64,000 nt of DNA from Chionis minor (GCA_013398295.1 VZSF01007835.1:737201-801200), one strand, 5' to 3'; shown: positions 35,801 to 50,800, numbered from the stretch's first letter. Notes: generated from the letters alone by a model not told the origin. A program made the numbers and translations.

Positions 35801-38800
35801 TGGACTAGGGTCGCATTGATGCTGCCAGCTCATCTCTGTAGGGTTACAGATGTTGTGAGGGGTTGAAGACCAGTGTGTCAGGAAAAGATCATCATTCTGT
35901 GCTGGAGGAGCCCTCCACCAAAACCCCAGAGACTTGATCCATGCTGCAGCAATTGCACTTCCCAGGGCCAAGAAGCCCCATCCCTTAACGGTTCAGTGTC
36001 CCGTGCAAAAATTAAAATCCAGTCATTTTGAAAACAGACATCAAAAGGGCAAAGTCAAGGTTAAGGAGAAGGGTAAGGTTCTGCTTCTCCAGAAAGTTTT
36101 TCCAGAGCTAACCAGGGGCCACAGTAGCTGAAAATCCTTTGAAATACACAGATGACTCTGCTGGATCAGACCAAAGGTACCCAGTCTGAGACAAGCACAC
36201 CCACTGTTGGCCAAGGTAAAAGCATAAAACCCCTGTGAGCACAAAGCAATGCTTTTTCAGATGCTAACAGCTTGTGGTGCAACTGCCTGCTGGTGGCACC
36301 TGCTGGTGCCTTTGCCTTTAGTGCTTTCAGTGGATTTTTCCTCCGTGAATTTGTCTGGCTGCTGTGGAAATGTTAGGGTGAGCGCTGATGACACAGCAGC
36401 ATCTTTTATCTCTACGCTTACCTGGCTGAAGGAGTTTCAATCAGAGCTGAGAAATCCATGAAAAAGTCTTTCCACAGCCTCTGCATATATTTTTCCCTGA
36501 TTTCAGGCAAAACTATCAAAATTTATTAGTTTCACACTAACAGTTCAACATGGAAATAATTTGGTTTTCATGACCACCACAGAAAGGAGGCCCCGAGGAC
36601 AGTTTCCTCCTTCTGCAGAAGTTTTTAATGAGAGATTGAAACAAAAGCTGTGCCAGCAAAGGAGAAATGGCACCAGAAAGTCTGTCTGATTGGTCTTGTG
36701 AAATTGCATTATCCAAATAGACTGTTTAGTCACACTTTTAAATCCACAAATATGGAGTAAGGTGTAAATGAAGCTAATGAAGTTCAACAAGGGGAAGTGT
36801 AGGGTCCTGCACCTAGGGAGGAATAACCTCATGCACCAGTACAGGTTGGGGGCTGACCTGCTGGAAAGCAGCTCTGCAGGGAGGGACCTGGGAGTGCTGG
36901 TGGACAAGTTGGCCATGAGCCAGCAATGTGCCCTTGTGGCCAAGAAGGCCAATGGCATCCTGGGCTGCATGAAAAAGAGCGTGGCCAGCAGGTGTACGGA
37001 GGTTATCCTGCCCCTCTACTCTGCCCTGGTAGGGCCACATCTGTGTCCAGTTCTGGGCTCCCCAGTTCAAGAAAGACAGAGAGCTACTGGAGAGAGTCCC
37101 TCAGAGGGCTACAAAGATGATCAAGGGACTGGAGTTATGAGGAAAGGCTGAGACCCCTGCATCTGTTTAGGCTGGAGAAGAGAAAACTGAGAGAGGATCT
37201 CATCAATGCTTATAAACATCCAAAGGGTGGGTGTCAAGAGGATGCAGTCAGACTCCTTTCACTGGTGGCCCGCAACAGGACAAGAAGCAATGGGCACACG
37301 CTGGAACACAGGAAATTCCATCTCAACATGAGGAAAAACTTACTTACTTTAAGAGTGACAGCGCATTGGAACAGGCTGCCCAGAGAGGTTGTGGACTCTC
37401 CTTCGCTGGAGGTATTAAAAACCTGCCTGGATGCATTCCTGTGCAGCCTCCTCTAGGTGAACCTGCTTTGGGAGGAAGGTCAGACTAGATGATCTCTGAA
37501 GGTCCCTTCCAACCCTGGTGATTCTGTGATTCTGTAAAAAGGCTGCAAAAAAAAATTGTATATCAGGCTAACACAAGGAAGTGCCATTCAGAAGAATATT
37601 TTGCTGAAAATATTTAAAGGAGAATGACTTTCTCTGTATATCTCTTAATCACTACATCTGTTTTTACTTCAAATTATTTTCCTGGGTTTTTTGGCTTTGA
37701 GTGCCCTGCCCATAAATGCGCCCATGTGTTACGGTTAGCTGTAGTAGTTGGTTGGGTTTCTTTAAGCAAAACAGTTTCCACTAGGCAAAATGAGGGGGTT
37801 TTGTAAAATGTTTACTTTCCGGGTAAAGAAAACCAGCAGTGTTTCTGACAACAGAAAAATTAAAATACCATTAGAGATAGTCTTGGGTTTCTCTGCTTTC
37901 TAAAATGCAAAGAGAAACAGGGAATATAAATGAAGAAAGATTTAATTAGGAGTGTCACTTACAAAACGTATGGAAATTCAGTTTGGCTTGAAAGGTAACC
38001 TGTCTCACCAAGTGAGAGAAATGCAGACGTGAGAGAGAAATGTAGATGAGACAGAAATGCAGGTGTGACTGCCCCTCAGACTCCTAAAGTTGCATTAACA
38101 GAGCCGTTTGTTTGCCTGACTTTCTCAAAGTAAAGAGCAAAATTAAAGCAGGTGTCCTCCCCCAGCCTACTGAGCGTCAGTACTGTCAGAAATAGTTAAT
38201 TGCAGTAATATGGGGAGGAAAAATTCAAATTGGCGGATGGCTTGTAAACCTAATGGGATGTACGCAGCTATGAAGAAAAGGGGATGTAAAATTGAATATT
38301 GATTAATATGGCCGTTACACGTACCTGAATCAGTGCCTCAGAGCACCAAGTGACTACTGCCACCATGTTCATGGCTAAAACAAAAATTTGTATTTTTCCC
38401 ATGCAAAATACATTGACTTTCCAGTGAAAAGCCAGACAGAAAATCAACCTGTTTCGCTTGGGAATGCCAGCTGGGAGCTGCCATCAGTAGGTCCCATCCT
38501 CTCCCTCACCGTCGATGAGATGCCGAATGCAGGCAGCGCCAAAAGTGGAGCCCTCCCGTCCCTCTTCAAGCCAGGAGATGGGAGGTCCCTCTTGCACCAG
38601 ACCATGGCAAATACTCCTCTTGTTCAAAAAAAGGAAAAATCTGAATTCCCTTCATGAAGCAGACCTTTCTTACAGAAAATCGTCTGAAATGGAAGAGCCC
38701 GATTTTCAGTTGAAAAATTGTTTTGATGCCTATTTCCAAGAGGCAGTAGTTAGAAATGTCATTTGAACATGATGAAAGCAAGATGCCCTTTTTGCCTTTG

Positions 38801-41800
38801 TGACTCTTTCAGAGACGTGTTTACAGTACTTCTTACAGAGAAGCTACACAGGACAGGCAAAAAAGAAGAGTTATTCATAAATATTCTATATTCTCAGACT
38901 TGGGCACTGTAAACACAATGTAGATCTTCTCATTTCCCATTCTTTTCTGTATTTGTGAACTTCTGTAGCTCCTGAATGAATTCTTTCAGACAGATGCCAT
39001 ATGTTTTAAGCTACCTGCATCCCATATAGACTCAGTGTCACCTGTCTTTATTCTTAAAGTAACATATACCAGACATGCAGAAATCTCAACTTGTGCTTTA
39101 CCCTAGAAGGTTGATCCCTCTGTTCAGCATCGTAATTTTTCTTTATTCTTGCTCGATTGACCCATCCATGTGGCCAATTAATGGGTTTCGTGAGGTCCAG
39201 GCCTCCTCCGTACTGTCTTCTAAGCCAGATTTGCATCCATCTGTCTGTGTTAAAGTACTTTCAATGAGGAACTAATAAACTACTCATGAACAAAAGGGAG
39301 AAGAACAAATAACAACAGTTACATCCCAGATCCTCTCCCTATCTTGCCAGCATGTATAATGCAACCTTTCTGCTAGGGTCTACTCCCAGTTTACAAAGAA
39401 ACACTTTGCCTCATAGCCAATGGCACCAAGAAAAGGTGCTGCTGTCACTTGCAGAGGTGTGAAAACATCTCTGGGCAGGACATTGCTCAGAGGAAAATCT
39501 GAAATGAAAATATTTGTAATCTGAAGGTTGTTGAAGGACCTTTTCTCCTGCTAGCTCTATTGTTGAGCCATTCATGTTTCAGTATTTTCTAGTTCAGCCT
39601 GTTCCTGAGTTTCATCCTCACCTGCTGCTCCGAACACTCCTCCTTCACTTCTGTCCCATCACGCTTTCAATCCTGCGGCTCCAGAAACACCCCAGCCCAG
39701 CTTCCAAGCACCCGTGAAACTAGTGCGTTTTTCTGCCTGGCCTGAATCACTTGAGACAGTTGATCCCTTTCCATATCCAACCTAGTGCAGACAAGGATCT
39801 CCATGAGGGTGAGGGACATGTTTGGTTGCCCTCCCTATGGGCCACCTGGCCAAAATGTGGTCTTGGTTGGAAAAGTGGTCTTGATAGGAAAGTGTCACAA
39901 ACCTCTCTGGGGATTGACACCGGTGGGGCAATCAAAGCGAATGAGAGAATGACATTTAAGAGAGGGCAGGGAGGATGACCTCTACCCAAGCACCTTTGAT
40001 GCAACAGCTGTGGTAACCACGGAAATGATGAGGTTTTCAGCTGGTTTTCAGCCATGTTAGGAAGCCCTGATTCTCGAAGCCAAAGAGCTGAGTCTTGTTT
40101 TCCAAAGTTATTTTTATGGCAGTTCCTTTACCGCAAACTACTGCCTGTTTAGGTGAGGTCTTTTAGTCATTTCCAGTGCAGCCCAATGCAGCTGGGACCT
40201 GGGATGTGGAGGAAGATGTAGGAGAGACTTATGCCACATCTGACACAGCTGCTGAGGAAGGCTGCTGCTTCCTCCTCCTCCTCCCCAGCTTTCCTTCACT
40301 CCTCACCCATTAACTGCTGCTTTAAAAACCTACCTGTAGAGGCTGGAGGAAAGGGTAGCCTTGAAGCTGCGGTATAAAAGATTTTTGGTACCCTTGCTAG
40401 CCAACACAAAAATAGGTTTGGGGTTTCATTCTGGGCCTTGCTGTGAAAGAGGCCGGAGGAGTTTCAATGTCACATCATCTTCTGCTGTTCCCCTTCTCTG
40501 CAACAGCTTGGAAGGTCCTTCCAGCAGCCCTGGGATGCCGGCAGTGCAAGCCAGTCGAGATGGCAGGGTGAATCAGCAAAAATAAAATTGCTGCAATGTG
40601 AAAGGAGTTTTGCAACAGAATGAGCGTTTTAATGACAGAGATTCACTTGTACATAAACCCTAGCTTAAAACCTATTAAATTATTTTTTCGCAGCTCTGGG
40701 GAAAATTTGAAACGAAGCACTGGTGCAAATAGTTGCCCGTACGTCTGGCATAGAGGCCCAATTTCCCACATCCTTTGGATGAAGAGGTCACTTGGATTTG
40801 CACTGGCTGCAATGATATGGCAATCGCTTGTCAAATGGTCCCTCAAATCATTGGGTGATTTCGAAAGGAGGTTTTGCCAGTGCCTTTTGGCTCTGCGTGC
40901 ATAGGAAAGCATTAGCGTCTTTGTGTTGCACGGCATGTACTCAGAGAAAAAACATGAAGATTTAGTTTTTTATGGGGTAGGGAGCACAAACACACCCGTG
41001 CACACTCTGGTTCTCCTGAAGTCTTGCTCTGTTTGAAACTTTCTTCGGTGGAACCTTTTTGCTCTCCCCTCCTCATATTGGGAAGGGGAAACAGAGTCTT
41101 GTATGCTTTGCTAGTGAGCAAGGTGCCATCTTTTGAGGTGGTGATTTTCTAACAGAACCTGGTGTGTAGAGCTGAGATTAACAGTTGCAGCTGTTAAATA
41201 ATGAGCATTGCTCCACCCCAAGGCCCATTCTTGAAAAGAGCAGCTTCCCTACTCCCTCCCCTCCATATGGGATGAGTGCTGCTCTTCTCCTGTCTGCAAG
41301 TCTTCCTCCTACCCAGCACCTTTGCGACGCCTGGTGTGGCACTGCCTGTGTCCCTGGGAGGAGAATCCCATCTTTGCATGCTCAAATCCAGCATGTGCGT
41401 TGCTTGTTTCTGTGGGTATGCAAGGAGTGACCCAGCACTTCCCAGGTAATTTCTCAAGCGGGATTGTAGAGGTCCTTCTGTTGGCAAACCAGTTCTGTGG
41501 CTTTTCCAGGGTGTGTTTGCTTCCGTCGCTCCCACTAGCGGTGTGTGTTGGGGCAAAGTCTCACAGGTCACAGTCTGTTTTATCTGAGGGCGATGCTTAA
41601 AGGCAGGCTTAAGTCCTAGAGACTTTAATGGGATCTAAATGCAAGCTGAAGGTGTGTTCAGGTGCTTTCTGAAATCAGACCTGAAGCGTGCAGGTAGTTT
41701 CCTTTTGTTTTCCAATTCAGTTGGGCTGGATCCCAACTACAAGGTTTGTAGCTACTTGCAGGGGTCTTTTAAGAGTACTTTTAAAAAGTAGTGATTTGGC

Positions 41801-44800
41801 TGCCAAAACACTGTGAAAAATCCGATGTCCTCCTTGCTCTTGCTGTTATTCTGCCAGGCGCAATCAGTTTAAAGTAAGTGCTGAGCTTTCATGGTCTCTG
41901 AAGTCTATGGAAAAAATAAAAAACAGGGGAAAACCTGCCCCCTTCCTTGGTGTCTTTAAAAATTGTGACTGTTTCTTAGTGTTTATGTTCCCATTGCACA
42001 ACAACGACCTGCTCCCCCCAGCGAGACTCTGCTGTCCTTTGTCTGACGTGCCACACAGGCGTTTGCACTCATCAGTTATATAATTTATGGCTGCCCTGAC
42101 GCTGAACCCATGCAGCCCCATTTCTGCTGCTTTCCGTGGCAGCGTGTTGGCTGGAGCTCCCGCTTCCAGCAGGGTTAGCTGTGGTACCAGAGGCCACTCA
42201 GATGGTAGCTGACACCGTGGCACATCCAGCCTTCCCATCGCTGTAGGATTCTCACTGCAGCAGGGCAGCCACCACCAGCTTGGAAGTGACAGTGCTGCTC
42301 TGAGGCTGGCTCTGTTGGCAATCCAACTTTTTTTTAAAGATAAAACTGTTTTTGTTGTTTTTTAATACTTTCCATTTGGGAAGCAGTCTTGCCTGGCGGT
42401 GGTTTCAAGTGCTACGAGCAGGAGAGGGGGGGATGACTGAGATAATTTAACCATGGTGTTCATAAATTGTTGGATTGTGTGTCTGAATGACAGGAACGCA
42501 AAGGATTGGTGTGGGCCATCAGCAGCCTGTTGGGTTTGTAGTTCTGTTATAAAACGGACTGAAATACTTAAAACTTGTTTTAAAAACCAAACCAAACCAA
42601 AAAAAACCCCAGCCCCCCCAAGAGGACCTTGATACACTGAGGCTGGTGTTACTCGCAAGCAACACAGCCCCAGAGCTGGAGAATTTAGGGAGGGGGAAAA
42701 AAACTTGTTGGTGTTGATTAACTGCTTGCCTGGTTTTTCTGTGCTTCCCTGTAAAGCATCCGGTGCTCCGCCACTGTCACAAGGCGATGCTCCTGGCTGC
42801 ATCCCTGTAGCACAGAGGTGGCCTCAGGGGTTTACAGCTTGGTTGAGCATGAGGCTGTGATGTCCCCCCTGAGTGGGTTGTATGGCACCTGTACAGCTAG
42901 ACTTTTGCTGCTGTTTTTGGACACAGAGATGGGAAATGAGGAGGAGGTGAGCAGTGTAACAACTCAGCGCTTTCTCCTGTTTTAAATGTTTTGTGCGAGG
43001 ACACGATGGAAACACTGGGATCAGAGAGAAACAGCTTTGTAAGGCTTTACTTTTCCTGAATTTTTTGCTCCACAATGGTTTTTGTTCTCTCTCCTTCTCT
43101 GTATTTGCTCAGTAATGGACCAAAAGATGGTCAGGGATTGCTTGGTCCTCTTCTTGCGCGAGAAAGTGGGGGGAAGTGCATGACTTGTGTTTTAAAAAAA
43201 AAAAAAGTGTATGTATGTGTATATAATATATATACTGGAAAGAAAAATTGAAAACCATTTAGCTAAAGGCCTCATCTAGATCTCACTCTTCTCACATCAG
43301 CAGTCCCCAGTGAGCACCAGCATTCAGAGGAGAAGCACCTCCTCGTCTTCTGCAGTTTTCCACAGGGGGCCTCAAAGGCAGCTTTGGTTTGCAGTGCTGG
43401 CTGGCCGGGTTCCCGCAGCTGGGATTGATTGGCTTCAGGAAGGCTGGAGAGGAGGGGAGCTGACATGCTATTAAGGAAATATAAAGCTACAGCATGTTGT
43501 AATGACTGTGTTAGACATGGCAACGAAGACCTGGTCCAACATGGGGCGGAGGAGCCCATCTTACCATGCGGTGAGAGTGGATCTGCAACCTGGCTCAAGC
43601 ACCCAGAGAGGTTTTCCCTCCTCTCTTTCGCTGCCGTGGCATCGTTCCTGTATCCAAACCCAAGCAATTGCATCTGCCCCCCTCCTCCCACTCCCTTTTC
43701 TGAGATGCTGTGCACACATGCAGCTCTGCACGCTGGGGAGGAAAGGGAAGATGGAAATTGTGAAATACAAAAGTGGTTTTCTTACTGGAGCAAGGAAGGA
43801 AGGGTCAATCGCTTTATTCCCCTTTCGCATCTCATCTAAGTAGTGAAGCGAGGCAGTCTGCGGTAGCTGCCGCAGAAGGCATGTTTCTGAGAGGCGCTGG
43901 TGAGTACATCCTTCTGGGCGATGCTGAAAGAACATGAAGTGCTGAGGCTGCATTTTCTTCTGAGGCTGCGGTGCGTGTGCTCGGTTCATTACCTCAAAGG
44001 CACGAAGAGCCACGTGAGAGGAGGATCTTCCTTCTGCTTGCCATGCTTGCCTCCCTCCTCTGCCATGTCAAAAGCATTCCTGTTAAGCAGAAAGGAGAGG
44101 GGTGGGCTTGTCCTTGACGCAGTCCTGACATCTCCTTTCACTATGTTCTCCTGGAGTTCCAGCTCTTCAGAGAGATTTTTGGCCAATGAGTATTGCAAAG
44201 ATGCCTTGCTCAGTAGGTCTCAGGCTGTTCCTCTTGGTATGAGTCTAACTTTGATGTAGTTTTTCAACATACGTCAAAGCAACTAGCTCAGGTTGCCTGG
44301 GCTCAGGTATTCACTGGCCATGGGAGGGGGATTCATTGACACTCCTGGCTTGCAAAAGGGTCAGGAACTGAAGGCCGACCTCCTCTCATCTTTCTGGTCC
44401 AAATCCAGTTACAGGTAAAGATTATCCTTGATAAATGACCCATGTCAAAAATGTCAGTTTTCCTCTTGAAGGAAGTAAGACTGAAACTTGCTTTAGTTTC
44501 TAATAGCCAAGGGCAAGAACACTAATGGCTTAGAATAAATGCCTTCCTGCAGTCATAAATTCTGTTTCTTGGGGGATAAAGGATTTAGAGGATGATAAAC
44601 AATGTCAAAATTCCTTCTTTCTTTTACTTTAAGTGAAAAATGCTACTCTGTTGAGTCAGCTGGAGTCAGTTGCATCAGTCTCGGTGGTGATTTTCCATTT
44701 GTTGTATCCAACAACCCATCGATAGCATCCCTAAATGAATGTTTCATTAAGGAATGCAGACAGAAATGGGAGGCAGCAATTATTTGACTAATTTAGAGCT

Positions 44801-47800
44801 GGAACATTTCACCCGGAGTCTTCCAGGAAAAGAATGACTGCAAGGTGTGACCTCCATATCACTTAACCTGGACATTTTTCTTAAGTCAAAGCCCAGCTGA
44901 TACTTCATCTTTAGCTCTCAGTGGTTTGGGGGTTTTTTTACCAATGAGCATTGCAGGAGCCATCTCCTTCCAAGGGAGAGCTTCACTGAGAAACACTCCT
45001 CCAGCAGTGGGTCACAGCATGTCTCTAGAAACAGGAAAATCCACTTGACCATAATGAGCCTAATATGTGGGGGGGAGTGTAAGGCCCTTCAAAAAGAAGC
45101 CCAGACAGAATTTCTCTTCTCCAGCTGTATTTGTCCATTACGTGCTAACTACTGTCCGAGTTAAGGGATGGGGTACAGCTGTGGCTTTCTTAAAGCATGT
45201 TATTAACGCTATCAGCATAACCACTCAAACGGCATCCTGTTGTTTAACTGTGAAAGAAAGCACCCTGATTGTTTGTAATTTTTTTTTTTTCCTCTCCAAC
45301 ATCTGGTGTAAGAAACGGAAAATTATTTTGAGGCAATGGAGTGAAAGTTGCCTGTCAGTGGAGTGTGCGATGGGAATTTGGCGAGGCTGGCACAAAGCAG
45401 TGCTGCTATCTAGCTCTTTGCTGTGTTATGTTCCGGATCAAAGGGAAAATATAGGGATGAACTTGTGTCTGCTGGATAAAATAATGTTGCAAATAAGGAT
45501 GGGTCATGAAACCACCTCGTGACTCTGCCTCATGCTTTCAGATTTTATTTTTTACATCATTAGGCATGCATGCGTTAGCATGCCATTTTGGGCTGGATAG
45601 ACACTGCCATGCGTGACTGGTGCTTCAGAGCTCAGCTGCAGCTCTGACTGTAAACATAACCCTATCCCAGCCAGAAAAGTCGCTAAGATGATGGTTCGTT
45701 AGTGCAATCTTTCATGGTCTTATATGTCTCCTTGTTAAACGAGACCTCTTGTATGCTCTGTGGCACAATCTCCTGCACAGAAGGAAAAAGACAGTGATAA
45801 ATACTGAGATTTAGTACTTATGCCTACCTCTGAAATATTTAAATGATAAAGCTCTCTGCAGTGATCTTTGAAAACAGACCTCCTCTTGTATGAAGACAGC
45901 AATTTTCCCCTCCAAAATCAAATGATCCTAGAAAAAATCAGAAAGATGATGTGGAGGAACTACAGTCAATTCACTCTTTAAAAAATGTTTGGGGTTTGGT
46001 TTTTTTTTTTAGTTCGATATTCCCTTACCAGGACTTGAATAGCGTATTCAGATAATAGCTGGATATAAATGCTAGATATAATTGCTATATAGAAATGCTG
46101 AGAAAGACTAATCAGCAAACTGTACTCTTAGGCTTGCCCAGACACACATTCTAAAAGGAAATTATTGCTATAAAATATTTTATGCTTAATCCTTTGGGCT
46201 TTCAGTTCTTGGAGGCTGCTTGGCAAAATGAAAAGAAAAAATAATCAGTAAATAAATGAGAAGCCAGCTCACAAGCAAGCTCAGAAACAGGGTACAATTG
46301 GTCTTTAGTCATTATGTACCTGGAGATTACCTTCATCATCATCACCATCACTGTAGTCGAACTGGCTGTGGAACGGGCACTGCTCATGGTTTCTTCCCTT
46401 ACTGTTTCCAATAGTTGGAATAATTTCCTGCCATAGCTTTGTTACAGCAATCTAGTTCTTGTTCAGTTCTTTCCTAGACACTCTTTTCCTTCAAACAGCC
46501 TTAGTTTCATTGTTTCATGTTGTTGCGTGGTACCTGATAGGATGTGGAGGGTGCAAACTTGCAACACGGCATCAGGCAGGACCTCTCCTGGTCAAATCGA
46601 TCCTCTTGTGGTCTCATGCAGCTGGCAGGAGCTTGCCCATCTGGCAGCTGCGGCAGACTATGGGCAGTGGCCAGCAGCTGCCAACATCTGGGCAGCTCAC
46701 CTGCCCTCCTCCCAGGTTGCCTAGTGCAGCACGATGACCTGAGAAGGTGCTGAGGAGGACATCAGCCTCAGTTGGGCCCTGGGGTTTATTATCAGAATAA
46801 AACACTAATGAGCATTGAGTTTCCTCCATAGAGAATTGGTTCTGGTGGCGTGGTCGGAGCCTGCTGTACTGCTAGGGAGCCTGCGATGGTCTTCGCAGGT
46901 GAAACATCACTGGACAAAGTCTCATCTTACATTGGTTTGAGTTGAATATGGTTATAAATTAAGCAGCCAGAGCCGGTCTGAAACTCACTGCAGTCAAAGG
47001 AGCATTTTTTGCCAGTTTTTGTGAGATTTTTGGGGAATGTGTGCAGGCAAAGCAGAGGGCTTAAAACTGCCTATCCCAGTGCTCAGTAGACCTTTAATGT
47101 TAAACTTCTGGATTGCTTCCAACCCTTGAACCCAGCAACTTGCTTGAAACCCTTGAAATTTAGGCCTTTTGGGGGTGGAAGTTCAGCATCCCGAGCCTAA
47201 AGATAAATATGAAAAGGCAAAAATTGTACATGCATTACTTTACCAAGACCCATACATATGTTGTCACAACACAAAATAGTTTTTATTCCTGCATCTTAGA
47301 GTGGGGTTGGGATATTCAAAAGGTAATAATCTCTTAGCTTAAGAAGCTGTCTGCTCTGTTCTTCCTTCCTTCCTTCCTCAGCCACACGAGGCCACAAGAG
47401 GAGGTCAAAAGATTATTCTTTTTTTCATTATTCTTAATCCAGTTCTTCAATGGAAATGGATGCTCTTTTTATTGAATCCATTTATTCAATTGCCGCTGCT
47501 GGAAAGCTATTTCATGGGCCACAAGAAGTTAGAAAAGCTTGGGTGTTTTCCTTTTGACTGGGGTTTAAGCAGGGTTGCACAAGTCTGCTAGAGATCTTGT
47601 CTGACTGCTGCGCCCATCCTGCTCGACACTCTCTGATACACAGAGGTGACAAAATGAGCATCTTGTCTCCTCACCTGCGTGGGACAGCTCAGCATCGTGC
47701 AGCTTGCTATGGAGCATTTTTTCCTTGGCTCAGAATATCTGTGCCCTGTCCCTCATTGGACCTCTCTCGTTAGGGCTGGGTCTCTCCTGCCTCACCTACT

Positions 47801-50800
47801 GATTGCTCCGTGGTGGGTGATGGAGCATCCTGTTGGGACAGCAGCTTTGCTGCAGAGAAACCCCCCCAAGCCCCCCTCTACTTCTGTGCCATGTTAATAG
47901 CTGTGGAAAATCTTCCTATGTGAGCATTTAAACTCTATTCCTAGTGGCACGGAGCTGAGACGGATACAAGTAATCTTCTCAACCCCACTCTCTCCCTTCC
48001 CTTGGTATCAACCTCTGTTAGTTGCTTGCGTTTTGGACAGCCAGGCAGGGTAGAGCAATATTGCAGTGGTGGCTGTCATTGCCTCAAATGACCCTGGTTT
48101 CACCCCCAAGCACATGGATTTGGGATTTTTTTTTCCCCCCCCTAGAGTAATTTCCAAGCACAGCCCCTCAAGACTGAGCTGAAAATCCTTGCTGAGAGAT
48201 GGCACCGCTGCCGGAGCGCCCATCCCTCCCTGTGTGGCCACCCACTCTTGTCTGTCTCGCCGATCGATTTTTCCCCTCCTGAAAGCCAAGCGCTGCTATC
48301 AGGTCTGCTCCGATCGATGGTGGTGAGGAAGCGAGAGAAAACGAAAGGAAGAAATAAGGTTTTGACTCCAGGCACTGAAGGCAATTGTCATAGTTTTCCC
48401 TTTTGAAACCTGAGTGGGAGTTGGCTGGGATCTGTCAAGCTGTGAGTTCTCACACGTTTGGTAAATATTTAGGGTCTGATTCACGGCTGAATCACTCTGT
48501 TATTTCTTTGGCTCTATTTGGAGGAACTCCTTGGTTGCTGGGATAATGCCAGCCGCCCGAGGTCCTCTCACCTTTTTATTTTAGCATCTCACAGTCATGT
48601 GTGCCTGTCCTCACTGTCACCCATCAGGACAGGGAGACGGTGTCATCCCCGCCTGGCAGAGGGACTTGGAGGCACATGGGTCACAGGCACCAGAGTTATT
48701 CTCTGACCCTAAACCCAAAACTGACCAAAAGCTCTGGCCATCAGCTGGTGAGACACTGGTGTGGTGCTGAAGGGCAACACATAGCAGAAGGTGGTCCACA
48801 CTCAGCATTGCAGCCTGTCTCATGGGACTCACCATGCTGGAGGAGCCCCTTGGTGCGTGGTGGGTCATACACCAGCTTCTGCTGCTGCGTGGTGGTCATT
48901 TAATAGCTGCACTTCTTGTCTCGCTATACCTGGGAGATCTGGGGGGACGCGAGAAGAACGTGTTTCCCTGCGGAGATGACCACAGTCAGTGTTTTCTGCA
49001 TACAGATCTCTGCTCTCTTCGCAGGTGGAAGACAGCATAATGGATGTGTACGATCTTGTGTACGAGGAGGTGAGGAGGAACACCTCCAGCTTCAGGAGGC
49101 ACGAGCTGACTGCCATCCACGAAGCAGTAAGTTGTCTTCCAGTCTTAGCAGAAAACCTTGCCCTCGGGTGTTTTCTTGACGGTTTCAGCAGGCTGGGTCT
49201 GATGCCCGTGTTCTGCCTCCTGGATGCTGCAATGCTGTTTTCCCTCGGGAACCAAGTCCTCCAGCTTGCTGTGATGTCTGGTCCTCCTTCCTACTCTTTC
49301 TTTCCTGGGTTTGACCAACCAGATTATCAACAGGAGGAAAGGGCCACCTACCTGAGTATCGCCTTGGTGTGATATCTTCAAAGCTTCTGCACTGTAGCTG
49401 ATATATATACAGAGAGAGAGTCTGTCTCAGCAGACCGTGTTCTGCTGAGAGGTCAGGAGACCTCCCCTGTGTTCCCTCTCTGTGGTGCAAGAAAGTAGAT
49501 ATACACCTCTCTGGTATCCCCAGTCAGGCAGAGACAGCGAAGGAATTCCACGTTGTCCTGCAGAAGTATTTAGACTCTGTTATTTCTGTTTACCCTTGAG
49601 CTGATGGCTGAGTACTGGAGGTTATGTGGCCTCTTGCAATGCCGGAGGCTGCTAGCAAGCTCGCCAAAACCACCACCCAGGATGCTGCCGGCGCAGGCAA
49701 CTTCTCTGTAGCTCAGTGGGTGGGCAAGGGTGGTTGCCCAGAGCACAGGGAGGACGCTTGCCCTCAAAGCCACTGGAGATGGGTGAGGTTGTCTCCTGTG
49801 GCGGGCAAATCCTGAGTTCCCGTTGAGTAAAAGGAGATGCTGTCTCCTTGTGCAGCAGGGCCTGTTTGGGTAGCGAGTTCATGGCACGCAACAAGCCTAA
49901 CAGGAAGGTCAGCTCCACTCGCATGTTTCCAATCACCTCCCATGCAGCTCCCTTTATCCTTCTGTGTTTTCTTAAATCATCCTAACAAGTATTTCCCAAA
50001 GCTACTTTTGTCCGTGCTTCTCAAAACACAGAAAAGGGCAAATGTTTCTCATTGCAACAATGGTGGTGGCCCTCAGAGACATGACAAGGCACAGTGGTGC
50101 TAGCTCTGCAGGCTTGTGGAGCAGCATACCCAGAGTACTCCTTGGCAAGGAGAACCAGGCACAATACCCAGCTTCATCAATGGCTTATTTCAGCCACTTC
50201 AATTGATGGAGAAGCAGCCCTCTAGTCTTATTTTCTTTCCCCTTCTGCTGATGCTCCAAGCTGACCAGTTCACTCTGGCTATACGAAACCAGTTTGACAG
50301 TGGGTGTTGCTGAGGATGCACCCCACCCAAGCCCATAATAAGCGCTGGAAACATAAGTCTGTGCTTCCCTGGGTTTTCCAGAGCAGCCACTGTGAGAACT
50401 GGTGTGACCATGGAGCGAGGGCTTGGCCACAGCTCCAAGCAGCAGTCCCGGAGGAGCACAGGCAAGTTTGGGGCCAGATCCATACACCTCCTCTGAATTT
50501 AACCTCCACTGCTGCTTTGCTCCTAGCAGCCCAGGTTGTATGGCCCTGCCTGGGGCAGCAGGGAGGAAGGGTGGCCCGTCACCAGCATCTCCTGCCGCAG
50601 CAGCTGGCAGCGAAGGGAGAGCCCCAGCTGGCAGACCTCTCCTTCTCTTCCAGTTCTTGTGCTGTGGGAAACACTCTCCATTTGGGGACACTGCCAACGT
50701 CGAGCGCAAGACGTGCCCGTCCAGCCAGGTGCGCAATGCAGGACAGGTAAGGGAAAGGTTTCTTCCACCCCACAGTGGGGTTGTGCCACTACTTGCTAAC

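Larger units (their letters stand above)
34581..49024 (+). other. TSPAN32: TSPAN32 intron 4
   Basis: 14444 bases, by far the longest intron, inserted between TM3 and the large extracellular loop. It contains an old CR1 remnant (36.15 kb), a CR1 3' end (36.77-37.54 kb), TA/TG microsatellites near 43.2 kb and a TTCC run near 47.37 kb. No nested gene was recognised. Confidence 0.75.

Noticed and set aside
36768..37456. Reverse-transcriptase-like reading frames as a gene
   Set aside because: These are the decayed C-terminal part of a CR1 LINE, with frameshifts, and not a host gene.
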